Positions 52,801-61,739 of a stretch of 64,000 nt of DNA are shown here, piece by piece. The notes under the pieces were generated by a model. It was not told the DNA's origin. It worked only from the letters and a program-made list of their open reading frames with translations, and did no database searches. How positions within the stretch are numbered: the stretch's first letter is position 1; each line of letters begins with the position of its first letter. The translations under genes and the position numbers were made by a program. The DNA is from Entonaema liquescens (lineage: Eukaryota; Ascomycota; Sordariomycetes; Xylariales; Xylariaceae), in contig CADCSX010000013.1 in the NCBI GenBank assembly GCA_902805475.1, forward strand, positions 62,001 through 126,000. The letters run 5' to 3'.

Positions 52801-55800
52801 CCTCAATATAATATCTCTAATGTATGTAAACCAAAAGTCAATGGAGTAAAAATTCAGAAAAATTTTTTTTCATACCGGAACCTTCACTCTATTAAACCTA
52901 TAGCTCACTATAATGAGGCTTTGATACAAAAAAAGTTTTGTGGCGAAGCACCCCTCCTTCCTCCTCAACTAGTTGAGGAGGCGGAGGGGATTAGAAAAAA
53001 TGGAAAAAAGTATATATTTTAGGTTAGTATAATAACATTAGGTATATATACCCTATTGCAACCCAGAATTAATAATAAGGTTTAAGTTTATATATATGAT
53101 TAAATTTAAAACTTTAATTGGCCAAGAGTACAGTCGTTCATACTTATTTTTTTTTGCGTGTTCCTTCTTTCTTTTCTTATTATTTGGCTCTTAATAATTG
53201 TTTTTACTGTTACACCTCTAGCTATAATTCAGTACTTAGTTGCAAAATTTTTCGTCTTAAATTAAAGATAGGTTCAGTACGGACTGATGGGTATTTACTA
53301 ATGAGAACCTGAGTTTGACCAGGTTCTCTTTACCCAGAGGTCTCCAATAGCCGCCTAATGTCTACATCTTCTAAATAATTCCCTATTTTAATCCTGAGAG
53401 GGAGAAAGAATCTATTATAAAAGAAAATAAAGGAAAATCCGGTATTTATAGATGAGTTCACATAGAATCAGGTAATAGCTATATAGGTTCGTCTGTACGG
53501 CTGGATAATATATTTAAACAATACTTAAATTATAATCATTTAACTTCGATAGATCGAAATATGCGTATAAATAAGGCATTGTTAAATTATGATTCTTCAG
53601 GGTTTAGATTTGAAATTTTGGAATATTGCTCTGTGGAAGAATTGATAGAAAGAGAGCAATTTTATTTTTATATTTATCAGCCGGAATATAACATATTAAA
53701 AATAGCAGGATCTACTTTGGGTTACCAACATAGTGAAGCCTCGAAAATTCTTATAGGTCTAGGCTTCGCCTCGCCCTCGAGCAGAGCCCAGCCCCTGCTT
53801 CGCAGGGCTAGCCCCGCGCGCTGCGCGCGGGGTCAGACCCCCTCTCGTATATATATACGAGAGGGGGCTAGCATCTAAAAAAAGAAAAGTATCTGAAATA
53901 TCCCGTGAACTTAGAAGTAAAGCTTTATTAGGGCTCAAATTATCTAAAGAACATGTAAATAATTTGAGTAAAAGTAATACTTTTACTCAGCCGGTATTAT
54001 TGACTAATACGGAAACTGGAGATACTAAAGAATTCCCTTCTATGACAGACGCAGGTAAATACCTTGGAACATCCCATATACAAATACGTAAATATTTAAA
54101 TAAATATGCTCCTTTAAAGGGCTATTTAATATCTAAAGTCTTTACTCCCCCCCCCCGCAGGCTTTAGCTTCGCTAGGGGGGGGACTTCGTCAGAAAAATA
54201 AAAAAGTATAACATCTTTCTACTTCTAAAGTTCAACAACAATCATTATTATTGACTAATACGGAAACAGGGGAGACCAAAAAATTTTCTTCTATAACTGA
54301 AACAGCTAAATATTTGGAAGTATCTAGGGGGCGAATATGAGATTATTTCAATAGACATGTTAGCACAGGTGCTAGTGAAATTGCTCCTTTTACTATAAAA
54401 GGATATAAAATTACGAAAATTACTAATAAGGATGATTCCTGAGAAGTTATAGTTAATAGGGCAACTAAGCGTTTAGAGATTACGGATATTATGGCAAATG
54501 TAACAAGTACATATTCTTCGTTCACCTTAGTGGGTAAAGCTTTAGGTGTTGGACAATCAAGTATCTCAGGGGTTTAAAAAAAAACCCTCATAATCTTTTT
54601 AAAGGTAGATATAAAATAAAATTAATTTAATGTTTTATAAGTTTATGAAAGTTTAGCTTGTTCAAGGTTTTTTATATTAATTTTTGTGGCAGTAGTACAC
54701 CTTGATTTCCCGTATTATATGATGTAGGGTAACTGCGAGCTTTGATAAGAATTTAGCACAGTAAATTATTAGGTAGGCACGAATAATAAGTAGGAAGTTA
54801 CATAAATAAAAATTAGGTGTAAATTACTGTATGTTTTAGTAAATTGTTTATATTAGCTAAAAACTATACAGCACGAAGCTACTTAGCTAGAAATATTTCT
54901 TTAGGTTTAAGATTAGCTGCTAACATAAAAAGATGAGATTAGGTGCCTCGTTCTTGTTGTGTTTAAGAACCTAATTCCGGGGAAACCCTAAAGCTCTAAT
55001 AACTAAAGATAAGACGGAAACTTCTTACCTGGCCTCATTAACGATTGGGGGTATAGTAATATCATTAGAGATTCTAGTAATAGGAATGGGTGATCGCGGA
55101 TCTAAATCAATAATATACCGCTTTGCTAAGGCGGAGCCAAATAAATTATTATTGTAAAAGAGCAACGAGTAGACGGTTCTTCCATTACATTTAACTAATG
55201 GTAAGGTGTACTCTAGTCGCCGGGAAAGCCGGTTCTTGATAGAAATTAAGTAGGTCAAGATTAAAGATATCACAATAGCCTATCCTCATTTTATAATATT
55301 TCTGGGATTTACGTAATATGTAAAGTTTATTTTTTTTAACACTTTAAATAAAGGATAAAGTATATAAACACTTTTATTAAGGGACAAAGTTTATATATAC
55401 CTTTAAAGAAAGTATAAAGTTGTGTACGACTCATATTATCTTATGTTAAAAATTCTACTAAGAGGTTTGTCACATCTTATTGTTCTTACTTATACGGCGT
55501 TAGATCACGTAGCCTAATTTATCAAACTGATAATTATGCATACTCTACGAAGTCTAAGTGTTTTAGATCAATAGCTGTAAGGGCGTTTTCAACTTCCCCC
55601 CCCCGCAAGCTAAAGCTTTAGCTTCGCTAGTGATGGTTTCTCTTCTGCCTCTAGCCTAACTTATTCAAGACAGGCTGTAGAATTAACTAACAGTGTTACA
55701 GGAATTACCAAACAATTCTCTACATTGAAAGCCGCATATCAATTTTTGGGTATATCTCCTAGACGACTTACAAACTATTAAAAAAATAACAAGTCTTCGT

Positions 55801-56520
55801 CTACAAATGGGCAAGTTAGTACCATTAAAGGATACATTATTTCCAAACTAGACTCAGTTAAACAAGACTGTAAAACTATAGAAGTTACTATTATTCAGAC
55901 AAATGAAGTTATTAATTATTCTTCGATTAGTTCAGCAGGTGAAGCTTTGGGTATTTCACAGTCAAGTATTTCTGTTTATTTAAGTAGGAAACGTACTATT
56001 CCGTTCAGAGGTATTTATCTTTTTAAATTAGTTTAAGTTGTCTAACATGATAAAAAGTGGGTATGGTTAACATATTATTTGATTGAGTCAACCCAGTATT
56101 TCTTTATATTTAAAAGAAAATAGAATTAACCCTTTTAAAGGAAAATATTTGTTCAAATTAGTAAATTAGAATACTATGTTATACGCCTTCGATTTACGTG
56201 TTCGACTTACGTGTTCGACTTACGCCTTCGCAGGGTACATTATATTTTAATCAAAACCTATTAGTAATGTATTATGTTAAATAATATAATCTGAGGATGA
56301 ATTTGTTGAGCGACTTTCAGGTCACATGTTATTAAATATATTAGCTGGTTTTACTTATAACATTATGACAAGCGGTATAATATTCTTTTTTTTTGGATTA
56401 ATCCCCCTGTCGTTTATTATAGCTTTTTCGGGTTTGGAGCTTGGGATAGCCTTTATACAAGCGCAAGTATTTGTGGTTTTGTCATCTGGTTACATAAAGG
56501 ACGGATTAGATCTTCATTAA
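49832..56520 (+). CDS. atp6: ATP synthase subunit 6, split gene
   Basis: Proton-channel a subunit of Fo. Exons 49832-50370, 51693-51869, 54876-54926 and 56313-56520 join through NNLIGMV-PYSFASTSHFV, LVLIEFI-SYLARNISLG and LRLAANI-LSGHML with U-ending exons and G-ending introns. TAA 56518-56520. From ATG 49832 the protein has 324 residues, about 60 more than usual. An in-frame ATG at 50012 (MQELTQIFSLTREIISPLNQ) gives 264, a normal length, and may be the true start. Confidence 0.94.
50371..51391 (+). CDS. LAGLIDADG homing endonuclease, atp6 intron 1, exon-fused
   Basis: Continues from NNLIGMV in phase. Motif 1 YITGFVDGEGCF, motif 2 WIRGFVEAEGSF, HFDKYPLITQKQADYLLFK and KDHLTEEGIEKI blocks. 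TAA 51389-51391. Intact, about 340 codons. Very AT-rich and free of GC inserts, so probably a recent arrival. Confidence 0.9.
50371..51692 (+). other. atp6 intron 1 (group I)
   Basis: ORF first, then core 51466-51662: CTATATGCTGGAAACTTC, CAATCAGCAGGAAACC, ATCCTCAGAGACTATACG, AAGATATAGTCC. Confidence 0.8.
52282..53022 (+). pseudogene. GIY-YIG endonuclease, truncated copy, atp6 intron 2
   Basis: Leader ending KEKESTINENKGRTGIYRW, nuclease domain VHIESGKSYIGSS, CSPDVLPARLQKYQDSFKPQ. The usual active-site Glu block (AREQFYLD) is PARLQKYQD here, so the catalytic Glu appears lost. It stops at TAG 53020-53022 just after a GC palindrome (52944-52990). No DNA-binding tail. Confidence 0.72.
53372..54177 (+). 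pseudogene. GIY-YIG endonuclease, second tandem copy, frame-broken by GC elements
   Basis: NPEREKESIIKENKGKSGIY repeats the leader and domain of the copy at 52282. LIEREQFYFYIYQPEYNILK keeps the Glu block. After ILIGL two adjacent GC elements (53759-53807, 49 bp, and 53808-53867, 60 bp) add 109 bp and shift the frame. The original frame resumes SKKRKVSEISRELRSKALLG to a NUMOD tail (FPSMTDAGKYLGTSHIQIRK) and another GC palindrome at 54147-54190. Confidence 0.78.
53759..53871. mobile_element. two adjacent CTAG-bounded GC elements (49 + 60 bp)
   Basis: CTAG at 53759, 53808 and 53868. The 60-bp unit is identical to 38389-38448; the 49-bp unit is of another type (GCTTCGCCTCGCCCTCGAGC). Confidence 0.85.
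54210..54600 (+). pseudogene. extra NUMOD-type DNA-binding tails
   Basis: LLTNTETGETKKFSSITETA repeats the sequence at 53997 (LLTNTETGDTKEFPSMTDAG); a second helix-turn-helix-like unit ends ALGVGQSSISGV. Tandem duplication of the C-terminus of the preceding gene. Confidence 0.65.
54927..56312 (+). other. atp6 intron 3 (group I, IC-like core)
   Basis: Core 54965-55230: AATTCCGGGGAAACCCTAAA, GATCGCGGATCTAAATC, AAAGAGCAACGAGTAGACGG, AAGGTGTACTCTAGTCGCC. 55270-55560 is AT-rich with no gene. Only endonuclease tail remnants remain. Confidence 0.78.
55640..56169 (+). pseudogene. NUMOD-type tail remnants of a lost endonuclease
   Basis: VELTNSVTGITKQFSTLKAA with FLGISPRRLTNY, a stop, then SSISSAGEALGISQSSISVY ending in FRGIYLFKLV. 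The last unit is repeated at 56087-56169 (QPSISLYLKENRINPFKGKY). No nuclease domain. Confidence 0.65.
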
Positions 56521-56559
56521 TTTATCTTTATGATACAATCAGGTATTGAATATACCTGT

Positions 56560-56678
56560 TACAGGCTGACTTAGATATCGCTACATTAAAAAGTATCTAT
56601 GTAAAATTAAAGTTATGTTTAAATAGTCCACCTAAACCTTATAATTTTAATATCGCACTAGAAAGTTCTTTTTCGCTA
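56560..56678 (+). pseudogene. cox1: cox1 3'-end remnant in frame with the aminotransferase
   Basis: LNSPPKPYNF at 56621-56650 corresponds to SPPKPHAF of cox1, and the bases before it (AAAAGTATCTATGTAAAATT) align with the older remnant at 58455. The reading frame is that of the aminotransferase, open from within atp6. Confidence 0.7.
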
Positions 56679-58019
56679 ATGGGTCCCTTTAATGAAAAGA
56701 AGCCATATGCTATAAAAGGTAAAGGTATTTACATTATTACATTGGACGGTCGTAGGGTTTTAGACGGATGTTCAGGTGCAGGTGTATCTAGTATTGGGCA
56801 TGGTAACAATAGAGTCAATACTGCAATGATTAAACAAATGAAGACAGGTATAACTTACCTGTCTTCATCTTGAGATAGCCAAGTGGTCAATGACTTGTGC
56901 GAGCTTATCGTAAAAGGAACAGATAATAAAATGGCCAGAGTATACTTGATTAATTCAGGTTCTGAAGCAGCAGAGGCTGCAATAAAGCTGGCCTTTTCTT
57001 ATCATTGTGAAAATAATGATAATAAACGTACCAATATTATTGTCAGAGAAGGTTCTTATCATGGAGCTACTCTAATTGCTTTGAGTCTATCAGGATATGA
57101 TAGTCGTAAAAAATATTACGAAGGAATATTAAAGCTAGATAATATTCATTACGTTTCCGCATGTTACTCATATAGACAGCAGTTGGAAAATGAATCAGAT
57201 GCAGCTTTCGTGGCTAGAAAAGCCGCAGAACTTGAGGCAAAATTCATAGAGATAGGGCCTGATACAGTTATGGCCTTTATTCTTGAGCCAGTCGTAGGTG
57301 CAGCATTAGGATGTGTTCCTTTTGTTCCTGGTTATTTAAAGGCAATGAAAGAAGTCTGCCATAAATACGGTGTACTTTTAATATTTGACGAGGTAATGTG
57401 TGGTATGGGTAGGACTGGTACTTTGCATGCATGACAGGCAGAAGATGTTCTGCCGGACATTCAGACCAATGCTAAAGGGCTTGGTGCAGGATTCACTCCT
57501 ATATCTTCTGTGTCTGCCTCTGAAAAGGTTGTTAATGTTATAATGAAAGGTAGTGGGGAATTCGTCCACGGGCAGACTTACGAAGGAATGCCCCTCACTG
57601 CAGCAGGCGCTTTAGAAGTTCTAAGAGTTATCCAAGATAATAAATTACTAGATAATGTATCCAAACAGGGGGTATATTTAGAAAAACGTTTAAAAGCTGT
57701 TTTAAGTAATCATCCTAATGTAGGAGATATTCGTGGACGAGGTCTTTTCTGAGGTATAGAGTTTGTTGAGAATAAAGAAACCAAAAAACCCTTTAATCCC
57801 AAACTTGAGGTTGCTAAAAAAATAGTAGACTTAGCCTTCTCACCTGAATATAACTTAGCAATCTACCACGGAGGAAAAGCAGGTTATCCTATTCACATAG
57901 ATCGTATTATGATTGCTCCTCCTTTTATTATCAAGAAAAAGGAGGTGGATCATATTGTAGAGGTATTATCAAAGGTAATTCATATAGTTTTCAATGAAGT
58001 TACCAGTATAAGGAGATAG
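56679..58019 (+). CDS. class III pyridoxal-phosphate aminotransferase, captured gene
   Basis: 446 residues, ATG 56679, TAG 58017-58019, no frameshift. Fold-type I aminotransferase of class III (omega-amino acid / acetylornithine group); these move an amino group from an omega- or alpha-amine to a keto acid. Visible features: N-terminal LDGRRVLDGCSGAGVSSIGH, phosphate-binding NSGSEAAEAAIKLA (about 92-105), REGSYHGAT, LLIFDEVMCGMGRTG with Asp237 for the PLP ring nitrogen, and NAKGLGAGF with Lys266 as the expected Schiff-base lysine; C-terminal DIRGRGLFWGIEF. Three Trp codons are TGA (56871, 57432, 57750), so the gene is adapted to, or maintained in, mitochondrial code 4 and could not be made in the cytosol. 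Its base composition is richer in G+C than neighbouring ORFs. The exact substrate cannot be told. It follows atp6 by 158 bases and may share its transcript. Confidence 0.93.
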
Positions 58020-58199
58020 TGTAGTTTAGAAAACATATATATCTTGACCCTTGGGTTAAGATAAGTAGTTTGGAATTATATTATTAATAATAATTTTACT
58101 TGTCGCCGTAATAAAGTTCGGCGCAGAAATTTAATAATAGGTATTTCAGCAGTAATAAGTGAAATATTAATAAGAAAAGGTATTTATTATATTTTCGAG
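58020..58199. other. spacer after the aminotransferase
   Basis: 180 bases, no gene. GTCGCCGTAATAAAGTTCGGCG near 58103 recurs at 61722 in slightly changed form. Confidence 0.6.
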
Positions 58200-58395
58200 G
58201 TTGTTATTAAATATCTTAGCAGGTTTCACATACAATATAATGACTTCAGGTATAATATTCTTCTTTTTTGGGTTAATACCTTTATGATTTATTATTGCTT
58301 TCTCAGGATTAGAATTAGGTATTGCGTTTATACAAGCAGAGGTATTTGTGGTATAGTCATCTGGTTATATCAAGGGCGGATTAGATCTTCATTAA
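58200..58395 (+). pseudogene. atp6: displaced atp6 3' end
   Basis: LLNILAGFTYNIMTSGIIFF to IKGGLDLH and TAA 58393-58395, about 85 percent identical to exon 4 of atp6. A TAG interrupts it (VFVV-stop-SSGY, 58358-58360). Homology begins close to the intron 3 / exon 4 border. Confidence 0.92.
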
Positions 58396-58448
58396 TTATT
58401 TTTTTTTTACAATAAGGTGTCTAGTTTACTAGTTTGATGTTTACACCT

Positions 58449-58560
58449 TATAGGTTTATTAAACAGAAGATATCTAATTTTAGAGTGAGCTTTAAGTAGT
58501 CCACCTAAACCTTATGCTTTTGTAAGCTTACCTTTACAGTCTAGCTTTTTTTAGTTTTTT
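58449..58560 (+). pseudogene. cox1: displaced cox1 3' end
   Basis: LLNRRYLILEWALSSPPKPY then AFVSLPLQSSFF and TAG. Closer to a canonical cox1 end than the present gene's IVFRQQ tail. No upstream cox1 sequence beside it. Confidence 0.9.
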
Positions 58561-58715
58561 AATAAAAAAAAATATATTTTTTTTTTATAAAAAACGTACC
58601 CGTAAAGGGTTCGCGAAGGGCGCCTCCTTCCCTTCCCCGGCGGCGGCTTCGCCGCCGCCGGGGACAGGGACAGGAAGGCGCCCTACGCCTTACCCGCTAC
58701 GCGGGTGCGGCTTTA
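58552..58715. repeat. A/T lead plus GC-rich cassette, copy 3, core inverted
   Basis: Flanks match 48640-48800, but the 62-bp core 58620-58681 is the exact reverse complement of 48706-48767. Confidence 0.9.
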
Positions 58716-58790
58716 TTAAATTTGTGCGGAGTGCGGAGTGCGGAGCGATGTTTTTATAAATATCTATAAAAAAAAATAAAAATAATTATA

Positions 58791-58862
58791 AGGGTTATGT
58801 GTAGTAGGTCTACGCTTTGATTGCAGATCTTAAGCTTGAGGTTCGATTCCTCCATAATCTTG
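58791..58862 (+). tRNA. trnC(gca): tRNA-Cys-like (anticodon GCA)
   Basis: Acceptor AGGGTTA/TAATCTT (two G-U pairs), short D arm GTA/TAC, loop TTGCAGA with GCA at 58823-58825, T arm GAGG-TTCGATT-CCTC. Two U-U mismatches in the anticodon stem, so it may be divergent or decaying. Confidence 0.55.
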
Positions 58863-59025
58863 TAGCATGTTTGTATAATATCTAGCTTCTTTTTCTCAAT
58901 ATTTAAATAAATACTATAATAATTTAAAGACTTATACTTATTAATTATGAAGAACGCTTTCGTGGGACAAAAATATATTGAAAAAATATATATTCAAAAT
59001 TAGTATTTTGTACTATAGGACTTTT

Positions 59026-60339
59026 ATGGCTTGATATGTAGACTCTAAAAAAAGGAATGAAAAATATAATATTTACAGTAAAAATACACAGTTATCTGCG
59101 GCTATGTTGGATTTTTATCTGAGTGTAAAATTATTAAATAAAAGTTATAAATGAGTTTATAACTGTAATATTCCTTCTTTTAATGATATAGATTGTTTGG
59201 ATTATATATATAAATTTATGCAGTGTTCCACGAATTATTTAGGATTTAAATTACCTACTAGAGGACTTAATACCTCGATACCTAAAATTAATGGGTACCT
59301 ACCTGAACCTAAGATGATCTCATATAAAACTGAGGTGATCGAACCTATGGTATATTCTAATAATAATGGTTTTTCATTAGATAATCATCTACATCTTAAT
59401 TTACATCCTATAATAGGAATTAATCCCTCCTCTCTCCAATTCAAATTCCTGATAGGGTTTTTACTTACGGGTATTTTGATTTTTATTTTTTATGCCTTTG
59501 GACTAATGTTAGAAAAATTCGTTGATATATCTATTAATAAATTAAAATCATATATTAAAAGTTATGCAGATTATGGAGGATATTATAGTAGTAATAGAGG
59601 ATCTACCAGTAGTAGTGCCCAGGGTTCTTCTAATAAATGAGGTACGCAAAACTCAGGAGTAAGTGGTTTTAGTGCAGGATGGACAGCCCCAGGTGGTAGC
59701 GGAGGGGATGATCCTAATGATAATAATAATAATAATAGAAAGAATAACAGAGAACATTATAAACACTTGCTATATCTCAAACGAACTTTTTATAATCTAT
59801 TTGAAGAAGCAGGTATAGGTGAAGTAGAACTTGAATATATAATTATTACTTTACAAATAATGGCCCGTAAGTTAGAGTGATTAGACGAATCAGGGGGGTT
59901 ATATGTATTAGATATAAATTTAGAAGAAATAATGAATTTTTCAAATATTTCAATTAATGATTTAAATTTTTTACTGGGATTAGATAGTGCACTATCTAAG
60001 AGACTACGTGAGAATGGAGATAATGTTAATAGAATATCTTACGATAATCCAAATGATGCATGATATTATTATGGAATTTATAACGATCTTATTGATCTAG
60101 TTTCAAATGCATTAGTTCTAAGTAGCGTAGCAAATAATTATGAATTGGATCGTTTACTCTTACATAATGAGGATGGACATATAAGAATATATGACAAAAA
60201 AAAAATAAATAGAAAAGGTTTAAAAGATGCGGTTCCATTATTATCAGTGATGTCTGGTAACGCAGAAAGAACTAGGGATGTGATTAATAGAATTATTATA
60301 GGTTTAGAGGAATATAAAAGTACTTTGAAAAAAAAATAA
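59026..60339 (+). CDS. orphan membrane ORF with Gly/Ser/Asn-rich linker
   Basis: ATG 59026, 437 residues, several TGA Trp codons (59041, 59152, 59638, 59878, 60061), TAA 60337-60339. Residues about 1-140 are mixed. One clear membrane segment follows (FLIGFLLTGILIFIFYAFGL, about 145-164), then a flexible linker (SSNRGSTSSSAQGSSNK; GGSGGDDPNDNNNNNRKNN), then a soluble helical domain of about 190 residues containing HEYKHLL-like and DNPNDAWYYYGIYNDLIDLV segments. No known family recognised. It sits between a cox1 3' remnant and a trnR copy, like the orphan at 31318. Confidence 0.62.
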
Positions 60340-60660
60340 GTCATAACTTATTATCATAGGTTTATTACTTTCATCTGTTGCCATGCTAAGTTCCTTTGAG
60401 GGTTTTACTTTATAATCGCTAGTGAAGTAGCATTTTTTGTACGAAGTGGTGTAAAATTAACCCTTTTTAATTTTTTTTTTGTTTAATCAAAACCCAAAAT
60501 TTTTTGGTTAATACCTTTGTCATTTATATATTGTAAGGCGTAGTTTAAATTTATTGTTTTAAATTAAAAATTTAAGCTAAAAATCCTTATAAATATAATG
60601 TTAGGTCATAATTTATAATAATTTGGTGTTGTAATAGTATACCGATATTTTTATAAAAAA
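60340..60660. other. AT-rich spacer
   Basis: No gene seen; long T and A runs. Confidence 0.6.
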
Positions 60661-60734
60661 ATTCTCATTAGCTCAAAAGGCAGAGTAGGATACTTCGAAT
60701 ATCCAGATTTTAGTTCGAATCTAGAATGAGAATA
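60661..60734 (+). tRNA. trnR(ucg): tRNA-Arg (anticodon UCG), near copy of trnR(ucu)
   Basis: ATTCTCA/TGAGAAT acceptor, D arm GCTC/GAGT, anticodon stem GGATA/TATCC with loop CTTCGAA (TCG at 60695-60697), T arm TTTTAG/CTAGAA with TTCGAAT loop. It differs from 32354-32426 by about eight bases including the third anticodon base. It would read CGN instead of AGR. Confidence 0.82.
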
Positions 60735-61739
60735 GTGGTATTTATATTAATAATTATAATAGAGATTACTGAAGTAATAGTTATCCCTTAGTATAGAAGT
60801 GCAGTTATGTATTACGGTTAGCAGACGATATTCCAGTGCTTCATCAAATTATTTTTTTTTAATTTCGTTTGCCTTTTCTCTATTTATTGTTCTTGACGAA
60901 GTCCCCCCCCCCGCAAGCTTTAGCTTCGCTAGGGGGGTACGGTAGTAGGATTATAATAATACCCGTCTGGAATTCATTACGTCTTATATCGCAAAAAAGT
61001 GTGATAGCGGTATATTAAACCAGGTTTAGAGTTTTCATCGGTTGCAACCCATCCTATAATGGCTGCTGGGGCTTTATAGAAGGTTTATATATACGTCTTC
61101 GTCGCCGAACTAAGTTCGGCGCCGCCTGAATAGCTAACGTAGTCTGTATAAGCTTTACCTATTTTTGAAGATGCATTGCGTAGCAACGAAAAATGGTAAG
61201 AGGAAAATTAATTACTTAGTTCGTAGTACTACGATGAAATTTCTCGTTTCCAAGTTTAATAGGAGTAGGGGCGTCTGAGGGTTGACTAGCAAGCTAATAA
61301 AAACTCCTATATATTATCATAGATAAGGACTCTTACCTCCTTCAAATATATGAGCAATATATAAGTAAAAATTTTAGTGTGCACGCCAGGGCCCAGGTTC
61401 CAGCCGCCTCGCGGCGCCCGGAACTACTAAAAAATTGTTTAGAGATAATAATAATAAACTAAAAAAAAAGTTTAAGGAAAGTTATAGTTTACAATATGTC
61501 TGTATATATGAATTTACTTTAAGTGAAGGGTTTAGGTATTAAATAGAAAATATAATAAATTAATAGATAGCATTATCACAATATATAACTTAATTGCGGA
61601 CTTTGCAAAGCCTACATAAAACAGTAATTTAGAGAGATTAATTAACAAGAAATAGCTTAAATTTATCCTAAAAAATATAAAAAAAAATTTCACCAAAAAT
61701 TTATAGTGATGGATTTTTCCATCGTCGCCGTAACAAAGT
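60735..61739. other. spacer upstream of rns
   Basis: No ORF in code 4 worth calling. GC palindromes at 60898-60942 (GACGAAGTCCCC ... GCAAGCTTTAGCTTCGC) and 61387-61427, and a G-rich hairpin. Confidence 0.6.

Larger units (their letters stand above)
51870..54875 (+). other. atp6 intron 2 (group I, IC-like core)
   Basis: Core 51900-52170: AACTCCGGGGACGTCTTAAA, GATCGCGGATCTAAGTC, AAAGAGCAACGAGTAGACGG, AAGGTGTACTCTGGTCGCC. Carries two tandem GIY-YIG genes and a third tail. 54600-54875 has no gene. Confidence 0.78.

Noticed and set aside
56679..58019. Nuclear or bacterial contamination explaining the aminotransferase
   Set aside because: TGA is used at three Trp positions, and the gene is embedded between two atp6 3' ends and in frame with a cox1 scrap; contamination would not show this.
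60138..60344. Minus-strand ORF of 68 codons
   Set aside because: Lies entirely in the orphan frame 59026-60339 and mirrors its A/T-rich codons.
8647..60942. Poly-C/poly-G palindromes with AGCTTCGC spacers as CRISPR or bacterial terminators
   Set aside because: They are scattered single hairpins with variable C/G runs, not regularly spaced arrays, and they sit inside genes and introns. They fit mobile GC clusters of fungal mtDNA.
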